Below, one piece after another: positions 1-7,918 of a DNA stretch of 64,000 bases. The DNA comes from Betaproteobacteria bacterium (GTDB taxonomy: Bacteria > Pseudomonadota > Gammaproteobacteria > Burkholderiales > Burkholderiaceae_C). Numbering within the stretch: position 1 is the first letter of the stretch; each line of letters opens with the position of its first letter. The DNA lies in contig JADIZZ010000003.1 of NCBI GenBank assembly GCA_016704535.1, forward strand, positions 434,001 to 498,000. Direction: 5' to 3'. Made by a program: the position numbers and the translations under genes. Under the pieces are notes generated by a model. It saw only the letters and a program-made list of their open reading frames with translations, was not told the DNA's origin and did not search any database.

Positions 1-1
1 C

Positions 2-598
2 ATCCGCGTCGATGCCCGACGGCCCGCCGGCGCGGCGCGATTCGCGATCCGGCCGTATCCGCGCGAGCTGGTCGAGCACCGCGAATGGCAAGGCCGTGCA
101 CTCACGCTGCGGCCGATCCGCCCCGAGGACGAGGCGCGCCACATGGCCTTCCTGGAGAAGCTCGACCCGGCGGACATCCGGATGCGCATCTTCTACACCC
201 GGCGCAGCATCGAGCGCAGCGAACTCGCACGGCTGACGCAGATCGACTACGAGCGCGAGATGGCCATCGTCGCCACCGCGCTCGACACCCAAGGCAAGGA
301 AGAGACGCTGGCCGTGGTGCGTGCGGTCACCGACCCCGACAACCATGACGCCGAGTTCGGCATCGTCGTCCGCTCGGACCTGAAGGGCCAGGGACTGGGC
401 CCGATACTGATGCACAAGCTGATCGCCTACCAGCGCGGACGCGGCACCCAGTGGCTCGTGGCCACGGCGCTGCAGGAAAACGCCGGCATGCTCGCCTTGG
501 CGCAGCGGCTGGGGTTCGAGCCTCGGAGCGAACAGCCCGAGGCTTCGACGGTGGCGCTGGCGCTGGACTTGCGCGCGGCGGTGCCAGCCCTCGCATAG
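2..598 (+). CDS. Acyl-CoA synthetase (NDP-forming)/GNAT acetyltransferase, C-terminal part
   Basis: Only the 3' end is in the window; the frame is open from base 2, so about 198 residues are visible and the start lies upstream. The first visible residues (RFAIRPYPREL) look like the end of the ATP-grasp part of an NDP-forming acetate-CoA ligase. They are followed by a GNAT domain (LTLRPIRPEDE, then a VVRSDLKGQGLGPILM acetyl-CoA-binding segment near visible residues 120-140). This order is typical of the bifunctional Pat/Acs-like proteins that acetylate, and so control, acyl-CoA synthetases, or that make acyl-CoA themselves. The N-terminal CoA-binding domains cannot be checked here. It is convergent with the next gene, about 23 bases away. 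Confidence 0.8.
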   Translation: MRVDARRPAGAARFAIRPYPRELVEHREWQGRALTLRPIRPEDEARHMAFLEKLDPADIRMRIFYTRRSIERSELARLTQIDYEREMAIVATALDTQGKEETLAVVRAVTDPDNHDAEFGIVVRSDLKGQGLGPILMHKLIAYQRGRGTQWLVATALQENAGMLALAQRLGFEPRSEQPEASTVALALDLRAAVPALA

Positions 599-621
599 TG
601 CGGCGCGCGGCCGGCGCGCCT

Positions 622-1947
622 CTATGCCGGCCGCAAGGCCCGAAGCAACGGCAGATGGGCCTGCAGCGCCTGCCGGTCGGGCTTGCCGGCGGCGGTGTGA
701 GGCAGTGCGGACAGGAAGCAGATCTGGCGCGGCCGCTTGTGCGGCGCCAGGCGTGCGGCCAGATGGGTGTGCAGGGTCTCGTCGTTCGGCGGTTGCGGCC
801 CGGCAACGAGTGCAGCCGCGACGATCTGTCCCCAGGTCTCGTCGGGCACGCCGAATACCGCTGCGGCTTGGACGCCAGGGCAGGCCTCCAGCACCCGTTC
901 CACCTCGGCGGGGTAGACGTTTTCGCCGCCGGTGACGATGAGGTCGGCACGCCGGGCATGCAGATGCAGGCAGCCCTGGGCGTCAAGTTCACCCAGGTCA
1001 CCGGTGTCAAACCAGTCATCCTCGGCCAGCGGTGCTTCACCCAGGTAGCCGGCCATGCGCATCGGACCCCTGACGAGGATGTGGCCGTTGTCGATGCGCA
1101 GTTGCACCCCCGCCAGCGGCCGGCCGGCGGCGCAGGCCGCGGGGTCGAAGCGCTGCGCGTAAGGCGTGGCCACGACCTGCGAGCAGGTCTCGGTGCAGCC
1201 GTAGGTGATGACGATGGGCAGCCGGCGATCGGCGGCACGCGCCAGCAGGCCACGCGACGTTGCGGCGCCCCCGATCAGCGCCACGCGCAGGAAGGCCGGC
1301 GGCGCCCATGCGGGGTGGGTGTCGAGCACCATCGCCAGCATCGTGGGCACCAGCGACAACTGGGTGACGTGCCAACGTTCGACCCACTGCGGCAGCAGCC
1401 GGGCATCGAAGGCCGGGGCCAGCGCCACGGCGCGCCGCGCCGCCAGGCAGCGGGTGACGATGGACAGGCCCCCGACACGCGCCACGGGCATCGCGAGCAG
1501 CCAGCAGTCGTCGTCCTGCCAGCCGAGGTTCTGTGCGCTGGCGTGCGCAGAAGCGAGCAGCGCCGTACGCGTGAGCACCGCACCGCGGGCGCGGCCCGTG
1601 GTGCCCGAGGTGTAGAGCACCGCTGCCGCGTCGGGGGGCAGCGTTGCCAAGGCGTTTTCGGTGGCGGCGCGTTCAACGGCTTGTTCGGCGGCGGTCAGCT
1701 TCGGGTGCAGCAGCAGCGCAGGTACCTGCAGTTCGAGCAGCGCGTACAGCGTGAGCAGCGTGTCCAGCGTGTTGCTGCCCACCACCGGGTGCACGGCGCC
1801 GGGCCGCAGCGTGGGTGCCAGCTCGGCCATGCGTTGCGCCGTGAGTTGTGCCAACTGCGCGTAGCTGTAGCGGCGTTCTTCGGTGTGCAGCGCGGTGGCG
1901 CTGCCGGCCTCGCGCGCGGCAGCGCTGATCGACAGCTTGTCGGTCAA
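622..1947 (-). CDS. menE: O-succinylbenzoate-CoA ligase-like AMP-forming synthetase (MenE)
   Basis: A 441-residue adenylate-forming enzyme. The phosphate-binding motif (YTSGTTGRARG) is near residue 112, the adenine-site YGCTET near 235, the TGDLGELD hinge near 303, and the C-terminal lysine in AAGKPDRQ. It is shorter than acetyl-CoA synthetases and similar in length to MenE, which activates o-succinylbenzoate with CoA in menaquinone synthesis. The MenE reading rests mainly on its position 40 bases downstream of a clear MenB. By domain alone it could be another medium-size acyl-CoA ligase. It is the last gene of the minus-strand set maoC - Bug - menB - menE. Confidence 0.72.
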   Translation of the reverse strand: MTDKLSISAAAREAGSATALHTEERRYSYAQLAQLTAQRMAELAPTLRPGAVHPVVGSNTLDTLLTLYALLELQVPALLLHPKLTAAEQAVERAATENALATLPPDAAAVLYTSGTTGRARGAVLTRTALLASAHASAQNLGWQDDDCWLLAMPVARVGGLSIVTRCLAARRAVALAPAFDARLLPQWVERWHVTQLSLVPTMLAMVLDTHPAWAPPAFLRVALIGGAATSRGLLARAADRRLPIVITYGCTETCSQVVATPYAQRFDPAACAAGRPLAGVQLRIDNGHILVRGPMRMAGYLGEAPLAEDDWFDTGDLGELDAQGCLHLHARRADLIVTGGENVYPAEVERVLEACPGVQAAAVFGVPDETWGQIVAAALVAGPQPPNDETLHTHLAARLAPHKRPRQICFLSALPHTAAGKPDRQALQAHLPLLRALRPA

Positions 1948-1987
1948 GGCGGCCCCGCGCGACGCGCCGCCGCCAGGCTGCCAGCGG

Positions 1988-2830
1988 TCACGGCAGGCGC
2001 GGGAACTTGCGGAAGTTCGGCTTGCGCTTTTCCAGGTAGGCGTTCTTGCCTTCCTGGCCTTCCGCGGACATGTAGAACAGCATGGTGGCGTTGCCTGCGA
2101 GTTCCTGCAGCCCGGCCTGGCCGTCGCAGTCGGCGTTCAGCGCCGCCTTCAGGCAACGCAGCGCGATGGGGCTGTTGGCCAGCATCTCGCGGCACCACTG
2201 CACGGTCTCGGCTTCGAGCTGCTCATAAGGCACGACGCAATTGACCAGGCCCATGTCCAGCGCTTCCTGCGCGCCATATTGCCGGCACAGGAACCAGATC
2301 TCGCGCGCCTTCTTCTGGCCCACGATGCGTGCCATGTAAGAAGCACCGTAACCGCCGTCGAAGCTGCCCACGCGGGGCCCCGTCTGGCCGAAGCGGGCGT
2401 TGTCGGCGGCGATGGTCAGGTCGCACACCATGTGCAGCACGTGGCCGCCGCCGATGGCGTAGCCGGCCACCATGGCCACCACGGGTTTGGGCAGCGTGCG
2501 GATCTGGCGCTGCAGGTCCAGCACGTTCAGGCGCGGCACGCCGTCGCCACCCACGTAGCCGGCGGGGCCACGCACACGCTGGTCGCCGCCGCTGCAGAAG
2601 GCGTCCTTGCCTTCACCCGTGAGCACGACGACGCCGATGTTCTCGTCGTCGCGTGCGTCGTTGAAGGCGGCCTGCATCTCGCGCACCGTTTCGGGCCGGA
2701 AGGCGTTGCGAACCTCGGGCCGGTTGATGGTGATCTTGGCGATGCCTTCTTCGGCCTTTTCGTAGCGGATGTCGGTGTAGCCGGGGACGTTGGTCCACGC
2801 CGGAACGGGCGGCAGGGCGGGTGTGTTCAT
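1988..2830 (-). CDS. menB: 1,4-dihydroxy-2-naphthoyl-CoA synthase (MenB)
   Basis: A 280-residue crotonase-fold protein that matches remembered E. coli MenB closely along its length. Shared blocks are FEDIRYEK-like residues near 20, KITINRPEVRNAFRP, CSGGDQRVRG near 92, GYAIGGGHVLHM, GQTGPRVGSFDGG near 160, and LRCLKAALNADCDGQAG. The SFDGG block and the long shared C-terminus separate it from BadI-type hydrolases and ordinary enoyl-CoA hydratases. It would cyclise o-succinylbenzoyl-CoA to the naphthoyl-CoA in the cytoplasm. Menaquinone genes are not universal in Burkholderiales, so this gene with menE suggests a second quinone pool for the nitrate respiration encoded nearby. Confidence 0.88.
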   Translation of the reverse strand: MNTPALPPVPAWTNVPGYTDIRYEKAEEGIAKITINRPEVRNAFRPETVREMQAAFNDARDDENIGVVVLTGEGKDAFCSGGDQRVRGPAGYVGGDGVPRLNVLDLQRQIRTLPKPVVAMVAGYAIGGGHVLHMVCDLTIAADNARFGQTGPRVGSFDGGYGASYMARIVGQKKAREIWFLCRQYGAQEALDMGLVNCVVPYEQLEAETVQWCREMLANSPIALRCLKAALNADCDGQAGLQELAGNATMLFYMSAEGQEGKNAYLEKRKPNFRKFPRLP

Positions 2831-2889
2831 GGTTGGGTGTGCAAGGAAAAAAGGCGGCCAGCCGCCGTGGCCGGCACCGGTCGAGACGG

Positions 2890-3918
2890 TCAGTCGATCT
2901 TCGCACCCGAGGCGCGCACGGCTTGGCCCCAGGTCTCGGCGCTGCGGGTGATGAACTGCGCGAAGGACGCGGGTGTGCCGGGAACGGGCACGGCACCGCG
3001 CGCGCGCAGCGCGGCGATCAGCTCGGGGTCGGCCAGCGCCTGGCGGATGGCGGCGTTCAGACGGTCGACGATGGCCTGCGGCGTGCCGTCGGGCACGAAA
3101 ATGCCATCCCAGGCCGCAGCCTCGAAGCCGGGCAGGCCCGATTCGGCGATGGTCGGCACGTCTGGTGCGCCGGGAAAGCGTTTCTGTGTCGACACCGCCA
3201 GGCCGCGCACACGGCCGGCCTGCGCCATCGGGTAGGCGTTGGGCATGACCTCGATCATCATCTGCACCTGGCCACCGATGAGGTCGGTCATCGCCAGGGC
3301 GCCGCCGCGGTAGGGCACGTGAACGATGTCGATCCCGGCCTGGGTCTTGAACAGTTCGCCGGCCAGGTGCGAAGTGGTGCCGTTGCCCGCCGAGGCGAAG
3401 TTCAGTTTGTTCGGGAACGCCTTGGCGTAAGCGATGAGTTCGGCCGCCGACTGCACCGGCAACTGCGGGTTGACGATCAGCATCGCCGCTATTTCCGTCA
3501 GGCGCGACACAGGGGTGAAGTCCTTCACCGGGTCGAAACCCGGTTTGCTGTACAGGTGGGCGTTGATGGCGTGGGTGCCGTTGGTGCCATAGAACAGCGT
3601 GTAGCCGTCGGGCGCGGCGCGCGACGCGACCTGGGCGCCGATGTTGCCCCCGGCGCCGGCCTTGTTGTCGATGACGATGCTCTGGCCCAGCGCCTGTGCA
3701 ACCTTGGGCATCATCAATCGCGCCAGGCTGTCGGCGCCGCCGCCGGGCGGAAAGGGCACGATCAGGCGCACGGGCTTGTCGGGGTAAGCCGGTGACGCGG
3801 TTTCGGCGGCGGCGGCCAGCCGGGGCAGCGTGGTCAGCAGGCTCGCCAGGGCCAGCGCAAACGCGCCGAAGGCTGACGCAATCGGGCTCGAGCGTCGGCG
3901 GGTGTATGCAGATGTCAT
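2890..3918 (-). CDS. Bug/TctC family periplasmic solute-binding protein
   Basis: A 342-residue protein with a basic N-terminus and a hydrophobic signal peptide (about residues 14-39, cleavage near AAAAETA). The Bug-family opening YPDKPVRLIVPFPPGGG follows, then the DNKAGAGGNIG and PDGYTLFYG blocks. Bug proteins are the extracytoplasmic binding subunits of tripartite tricarboxylate transporters and bind carboxylates. No TctA/TctB membrane partners are in the window, which is usual for the many orphan Bug genes of Burkholderiales. Its start overlaps the end of maoC by 4 bases (ATGA), so the two are probably co-translated. The ligand cannot be told from sequence. Confidence 0.88.
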   Translation of the reverse strand: MTSAYTRRRSSPIASAFGAFALALASLLTTLPRLAAAAETASPAYPDKPVRLIVPFPPGGGADSLARLMMPKVAQALGQSIVIDNKAGAGGNIGAQVASRAAPDGYTLFYGTNGTHAINAHLYSKPGFDPVKDFTPVSRLTEIAAMLIVNPQLPVQSAAELIAYAKAFPNKLNFASAGNGTTSHLAGELFKTQAGIDIVHVPYRGGALAMTDLIGGQVQMMIEVMPNAYPMAQAGRVRGLAVSTQKRFPGAPDVPTIAESGLPGFEAAAWDGIFVPDGTPQAIVDRLNAAIRQALADPELIAALRARGAVPVPGTPASFAQFITRSAETWGQAVRASGAKID

Positions 3919-4427
3919 GTGCCCGGATCCCTTCCGGCGGGTGTCGTCGTACCGACGCTGCGGCAGCGCATCAGCACCATGGTCTTGACGGTCATCACGG
4001 GCTCACCACGCTGGTTGGTCACTTCGATGAAAGTCTGCACCAGGCCGCGGTCGGGCTTGCTGCGCGAAAGCCGTGCCTCGGTGATGGTGATGCGCAGCGA
4101 AAGCCGGTCGCCCGGCCGTACCGGCGCCAGCCAGCGCAATTCGTCGACGCCCGGGGAGGCCAGCCCTGCCTGGCCAGGCAGGAAGTGGTCGACCAGCAGC
4201 CGCATCATCAAGCTGGCCGTGTGCCAGCCGCTGGCGATGACGCCGCCCAGCGGGCCGCGGGCGGCGCGCTGCGGGTCGGTATGGAAGGGCTGCGGATCGA
4301 ACCTGCGGCCGAAGTCCAGGATCTCGGCCTCGTCCACGGCGATGGGCCCGCACAGGAGCACGGCACCGGGCACGTAGTCTTCGAAGTGGCGTTCGTCGCG
4401 GTCGACAGGCAGGGCAGATGGAGGCAT
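3915..4427 (-). CDS. MaoC-like (R)-specific enoyl-CoA hydratase family protein
   Basis: A 170-residue single hot-dog protein. The hydratase-2 region is visible as FDPQPFHTDPQRA (residues about 43-55), with the Asp and His expected for catalysis, followed by GGVIASGWHTASLMMRL. Length and motif fit a standalone MaoC dehydratase acting on an enoyl-CoA. It is the first gene of the four-gene minus-strand set and overlaps the Bug gene by 4 bases. The natural substrate is not predictable; the grouping with a CoA ligase and a crotonase is typical of acyl-CoA clusters in this group. Confidence 0.82.
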   Translation of the reverse strand: MPPSALPVDRDERHFEDYVPGAVLLCGPIAVDEAEILDFGRRFDPQPFHTDPQRAARGPLGGVIASGWHTASLMMRLLVDHFLPGQAGLASPGVDELRWLAPVRPGDRLSLRITITEARLSRSKPDRGLVQTFIEVTNQRGEPVMTVKTMVLMRCRSVGTTTPAGRDPGT

Positions 4428-4630
4428 GGGTATCGGGGCTTGCGCGGGCCTCGTGCGGGCCAGCAGCGGCCGCGCCGGACTTTACCGCGGCCCGCGCCTC
4501 AGGCCAGCGGACGGGTCGTTTCCTCCCAGCCACTGAGGTCGACGCCGGCCACTGCGGTCCGCGCCGCGCAGGGCTGCGATGCAGCCGTCACTGGCGCATG
4601 CATCCTGGCGGGCGGCCGCGCCTGAAGCGG

Positions 4631-4819
4631 CTACAGCGGGATCCAACTGCCCAGGTGGCGGTGCACGGGCTGGCGTTCGGCCCAGGCGGCCAGGCGTTCC
4701 AGCCAGGGTGTGACCGGGGCCACGGCTGCAGGCGTCGGGCGGGGAGCGGTCTGCGGCACATGCAGCGCGCTGCGCAGCGTCGGGAGGACGCTGCCGAAGG
4801 AAGCAGTGTGAGTGGCCAT
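4631..4819 (-). CDS. Small uncharacterised protein
   Basis: A 62-residue ORF starting with ATG and preceded at good spacing by a strong ribosome-binding site (GGAGGTCATC before ATG, bases 4820-4828). It lies divergent from the LysR gene. The protein has a Pro/Ala-rich middle and a conserved-looking tail (WLERLAAWAERQPVHRHLGSW). There is no signal peptide or membrane segment. I do not recognise a family with confidence. The position suggests that it may be controlled by the neighbouring LysR protein. The strong Shine-Dalgarno sequence is the main reason for calling it a gene. Confidence 0.55.
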   Translation of the reverse strand: MATHTASFGSVLPTLRSALHVPQTAPRPTPAAVAPVTPWLERLAAWAERQPVHRHLGSWIPL

Positions 4820-4931
4820 GATGACCTCCGTAGGTGAACTGCGCCGGGCCCAGGTCCGGGCTCGTAGCGCAGTGATTGCACTGTGAACCTGCGCAGGCCT
4901 GCAGACAACGTGGCATGCTGCAGTTTGACTT

Positions 4932-4943
4932 TGCGAATACGCA
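4932..4943. promoter_or_regulatory. Dyad TGCG-AATA-CGCA before the LysR gene
   Basis: A perfect 4+4+4 palindrome lies 9 bases before the LysR start codon, within the 133-base divergent spacer. LysR proteins often bind short interrupted dyads in such spacers and repress themselves. This is a candidate operator only; no second half-site cluster was found. Confidence 0.25.
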
Positions 4944-4952
4944 CAGAGAGCG

Positions 4953-5879
4953 ATGCCCGAACTCGACTGGGACCACTTCCGCCACGCGCTGGCCATCGGC
5001 ACGGCCGGTTCGCTGGCGGGTGCGGCGCGGCTGCTGGGCGTCAACCACACCACGGTACTGCGCCGGCTGGACGCGCTCGAAGCCCAACTCGGCACGCGCC
5101 TCTTCGACCGCCAGCGCCAGGGTTACCAGCCCACCGAGGCAGGGCTGGCGCTTCTGGAGCAGGCGCGCCACATGGCATCGCGGGCCGACGAGATCGAACG
5201 CCAGGTGCTGGGCCAGGACCGCCAGCTCACCGGCGTCTTGCGCGTCACCACCGCCTTCGTCGTGATGGACCACCTGCTGCCACAGCCGCTGGCCGACTTC
5301 GCGCGTGCCTACCCGGGCATCGAGACCGAGGTGATGGAGAACGCGTTCCTCGTCGACCTGGCCAGCCGCCACGCCGACTCCGACCAGGGCTGGACGCGCC
5401 GCGAGGCCGATGTCGCGTTGCGCCTGTCTGTGCACGTGGCCGAGCACCTGGTGGGCCGCCAGCTCGGCATCACGCACAGCCGCGTCTACGCGCTGCGCGG
5501 CGCGCCCGGCCTGCCGCAGACCGTGACGCCGGTGGACGTGCTGGTGCGCGACGCACCCTGGGTGGCGTTCGAGCGCGATGGCCACTCGCGTGTGCACGAC
5601 CACTGGCTGCGCCGGCACCTGGCGCATGCCCAGGTGCGTGTGCGTGTGGACATCTTCAACGCCAAGGCGGCAATGCTGCGCACCGGCATCGGCGTTGGCG
5701 TGCTGCCTACCTTCATGGAAGCGCGCCACCCCGAGCTGGTGGCGGTGTCGGAGGCCATCCCCGAACTGTCGCAGCCGGTCTGGATGCTCACCCACCCCGA
5801 CCTGCGGCACACGGCACGCGTGCGCGCCTTCATGCAGTTCGTGGGCGACGCGCTTGTCGACCGTCTGCACCAGGTTTGA
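4953..5879 (+). CDS. LysR family transcriptional regulator
   Basis: A 308-residue protein. The N-terminal winged helix-turn-helix (residues about 5-62) includes SLAGAARLLGVNHTTVLRRLDALE and the family block LGTRLFDRQRQGYQPTEAG. The effector-binding domain follows (about 92-300; LTGVLRVTTAF, then GIGVGVLPTFM near 250). It is of the short-linker type often found beside small or metabolic genes. It is divergent from the 62-residue gene and 88 bases upstream of the ABC exporter, so either could be its target. The inducer is unknown. Confidence 0.9.
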   Translation: MPELDWDHFRHALAIGTAGSLAGAARLLGVNHTTVLRRLDALEAQLGTRLFDRQRQGYQPTEAGLALLEQARHMASRADEIERQVLGQDRQLTGVLRVTTAFVVMDHLLPQPLADFARAYPGIETEVMENAFLVDLASRHADSDQGWTRREADVALRLSVHVAEHLVGRQLGITHSRVYALRGAPGLPQTVTPVDVLVRDAPWVAFERDGHSRVHDHWLRRHLAHAQVRVRVDIFNAKAAMLRTGIGVGVLPTFMEARHPELVAVSEAIPELSQPVWMLTHPDLRHTARVRAFMQFVGDALVDRLHQV

Positions 5880-5967
5880 CGGCGCGCAAGGCGGCCTGCG
5901 CCTGGTTGGCCGGCGCTGCGGGGCGAAGGCTAAGCTGCAGGCCTGATCGCGTTCCCCCGACCTCGGC

Positions 5968-7143
5968 ATGCCCCAGACCTCCTCTCGAAAGTGGTTGCGC
6001 CGCGCCCTCGTGCTCCTGGCGCTGCTGGCCGTCGGCGCCGCGCTGTTGTGGTGGCTGGGCCGCCCCAAGCCCGTGCCGGTGCTGACGACTGCCGTCGCCC
6101 GGGGCAACGTCGAAGCCACGGTCTCGAACACCCGCGCCGGCACCGTGGAGGCCTGCCAGCGCACCCGTCTGTCGACCATTTCGGGCGGCCGCATTGCCGT
6201 GTTGGCGGTGAGGGAAGGCGACCGCGTGCGCAAGGGCCAGTTGCTGATGCAGCTGTGGAACGACGATCAGCAGGCCGAGCAGGCCTTCTCGCAGGCCCAG
6301 CTCGAGACCTCGCGCAGGCGTGTTACCGAAGCCTGCACGATGGCCGACCAGGCCCAGCGCGAACGGGTGCGGCAGGAGGGCCTGTTCAGGCAGGGTTTCG
6401 TGTCCGAAGGCCGGCTCGACACCGTACGCGCCGAAGCCGACACGCGCGCCGCTGCCTGCGCCACCGCCAAGGCCGACGTGGCGCAGTCGCAGGCCCGCGT
6501 GGCCGTCGTCGGCACGGCGCGCCAGCGCACCGTGCTGGTGGCGCCCTTCGACGGCACGGTGGCCAAGATCGTCGGCGAGGTCGGCGAGTACTCGACACCC
6601 TCGCCCCCGGGCGTGCCCACGCCGCCGGCCATCGATCTCATCGACGACTCCTGCCTCTACGTCAAGGCGCCGATGGACGAGGTCGACGCGCCCAAGATGC
6701 AGGCCGGCCAGCCGGTGCGCATCACGCTCGACGCGCTGCCGGGCAAGTCCTTCCCCGGCACGGTGCGCCGCGTGGCGCCCTACGTCACGGCGGTCGAGAA
6801 GCAGGCGCGCACGGTCGAGATCGAAGCCGTCTTCGACGACCCGAAGGCCGCCGGGCGTCTGCTGGTGGGCTACAGCGCCGACGTCGAGGTCATCCTCGAC
6901 GTGCGGCCCGACGTGCTGCGCGTGCCCACCGCGGCGCTGATGCCGGGCGGCAAGGTGCTGGTGCTGGAAGGCGACCGGCTGGTCGAGCGCGTCGTGAAGA
7001 CCGGTGTGACGAACTGGGAGCACAGCGAGATCACCGCCGGCCTGGCCGCGGGAGACCGTATCGTGACTTCGCTCGACCGTGCCGGCGTCAAGGCCGGCGC
7101 CGCGGCGGTGGCCGAAGATGCTGCCTCCGCTTCGGCGAAGTGA
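5968..7143 (+). CDS. HlyD/MacA-type periplasmic adaptor of an ABC exporter
   Basis: A 391-residue membrane-fusion protein. There is one N-terminal membrane anchor (about residues 9-31), a lipoyl-like barrel half starting near STISGGRIAVLAVREGDRVRKGQ (about 70-92), a central coiled-coil hairpin rich in Gln/Ala/Arg (about 100-185), the return lipoyl half (VLVAPFDGTVAKIVGEVGEY, about 190-210), and beta-barrel domains to the C-terminus. It would link the inner-membrane permeases encoded next to an outer-membrane channel. No outer-membrane factor gene is adjacent, so it presumably borrows a TolC-like protein. It begins an operon with the ATPase (4-base gap) and two permeases. Confidence 0.88.
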   Translation: MPQTSSRKWLRRALVLLALLAVGAALLWWLGRPKPVPVLTTAVARGNVEATVSNTRAGTVEACQRTRLSTISGGRIAVLAVREGDRVRKGQLLMQLWNDDQQAEQAFSQAQLETSRRRVTEACTMADQAQRERVRQEGLFRQGFVSEGRLDTVRAEADTRAAACATAKADVAQSQARVAVVGTARQRTVLVAPFDGTVAKIVGEVGEYSTPSPPGVPTPPAIDLIDDSCLYVKAPMDEVDAPKMQAGQPVRITLDALPGKSFPGTVRRVAPYVTAVEKQARTVEIEAVFDDPKAAGRLLVGYSADVEVILDVRPDVLRVPTAALMPGGKVLVLEGDRLVERVVKTGVTNWEHSEITAGLAAGDRIVTSLDRAGVKAGAAAVAEDAASASAK

Positions 7144-7147
7144 CGCC

Positions 7148-7918
7148 ATGGCCCGGACGGCAGAGCCTGCGGACGGCGCGGCGCAGATCGAACTTTCGGG
7201 CATCGAGCGGCTGTTCCACCTGGGCGACAGCACGGTGCACGCGCTGGCCGACATACGGCTGCGCATCACGCGGGGCGAGTACATCTCGGTGATGGGGCCC
7301 TCGGGCTCGGGCAAGTCGACGCTGCTGAACGTGCTGGGCCTGCTCGACCGTCCCGATGCCGGCCACTACGTGCTGGAAGGGCGCGACGTGACGACGCTGT
7401 CGCCCGACGAGCAGGCGCTCGTGCGCAGCCAGCGCATCGGCTTCGTGTTCCAGAGCTTCCACCTCGTGCCGCGGCTGACGGCGGCCGAGAACATCGCGTT
7501 GCCCATGGTGCTGGCCGGCGTCCCGGCGCGCGAGCGCGAAACGCGGGTGCAGCAGGCGCTGGCGGGCTTTGGCCTGGCCGACCGCGCCGGGCACCGGCCC
7601 GACCAGCTCTCGGGCGGCCAGCGCCAACGCGTGGCCATCGCCCGCGCCACCATCATGCGGCCGGCGCTGCTGCTGGCCGACGAGCCCACCGGCAACCTCG
7701 ACCGCGCCACCGGCGACGAGGTCATCCGGCTGCTGGAAGAGCTCAACGCCGGTGGGGTGACGCTGCTGATGGTGACCCACGATGCCGCTATCGGCGCGCG
7801 CGCAGGGCGGCGCATCTGCATGGAGGACGGTGCGATCCGCCTGGACGAGGCGCGGCCCGGCGTACCGGCCGCCACGTGGGCCGACGCCATGCCCGGGGCT
7901 GCCGATGCGCGCCCCTGA
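7148..7918 (+). CDS. ABC transporter ATP-binding protein (MacB/LolD type)
   Basis: A 256-residue ATPase. Walker A is GPSGSGKST (about residues 49-57), the Q-loop is in FVFQSFHLVP, the signature is LSGGQRQRVAIARA, Walker B is LLLADEPTGNLD, and the switch histidine is in MVTHDA. GNLD after Walker B and the overall length are typical of the MacB/LolD/FtsE group. I chose the ATG just after the adaptor stop; an upstream in-frame ATG would give a 23-residue extension overlapping the adaptor gene. The gene overlaps the first permease by 14 bases. Confidence 0.92.
   Translation: MARTAEPADGAAQIELSGIERLFHLGDSTVHALADIRLRITRGEYISVMGPSGSGKSTLLNVLGLLDRPDAGHYVLEGRDVTTLSPDEQALVRSQRIGFVFQSFHLVPRLTAAENIALPMVLAGVPARERETRVQQALAGFGLADRAGHRPDQLSGGQRQRVAIARATIMRPALLLADEPTGNLDRATGDEVIRLLEELNAGGVTLLMVTHDAAIGARAGRRICMEDGAIRLDEARPGVPAATWADAMPGAADARP

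Noticed and set aside
622..4427. A cyclohexanecarboxylate or benzoate degradation cluster (BadI-like reading of menB)
   Set aside because: The protein keeps MenB-specific blocks (GQTGPRVGSFDGG, LKAALNADCDGQAG) that differ from BadI, so MenB is the better call, though the whole cluster's role stays open.
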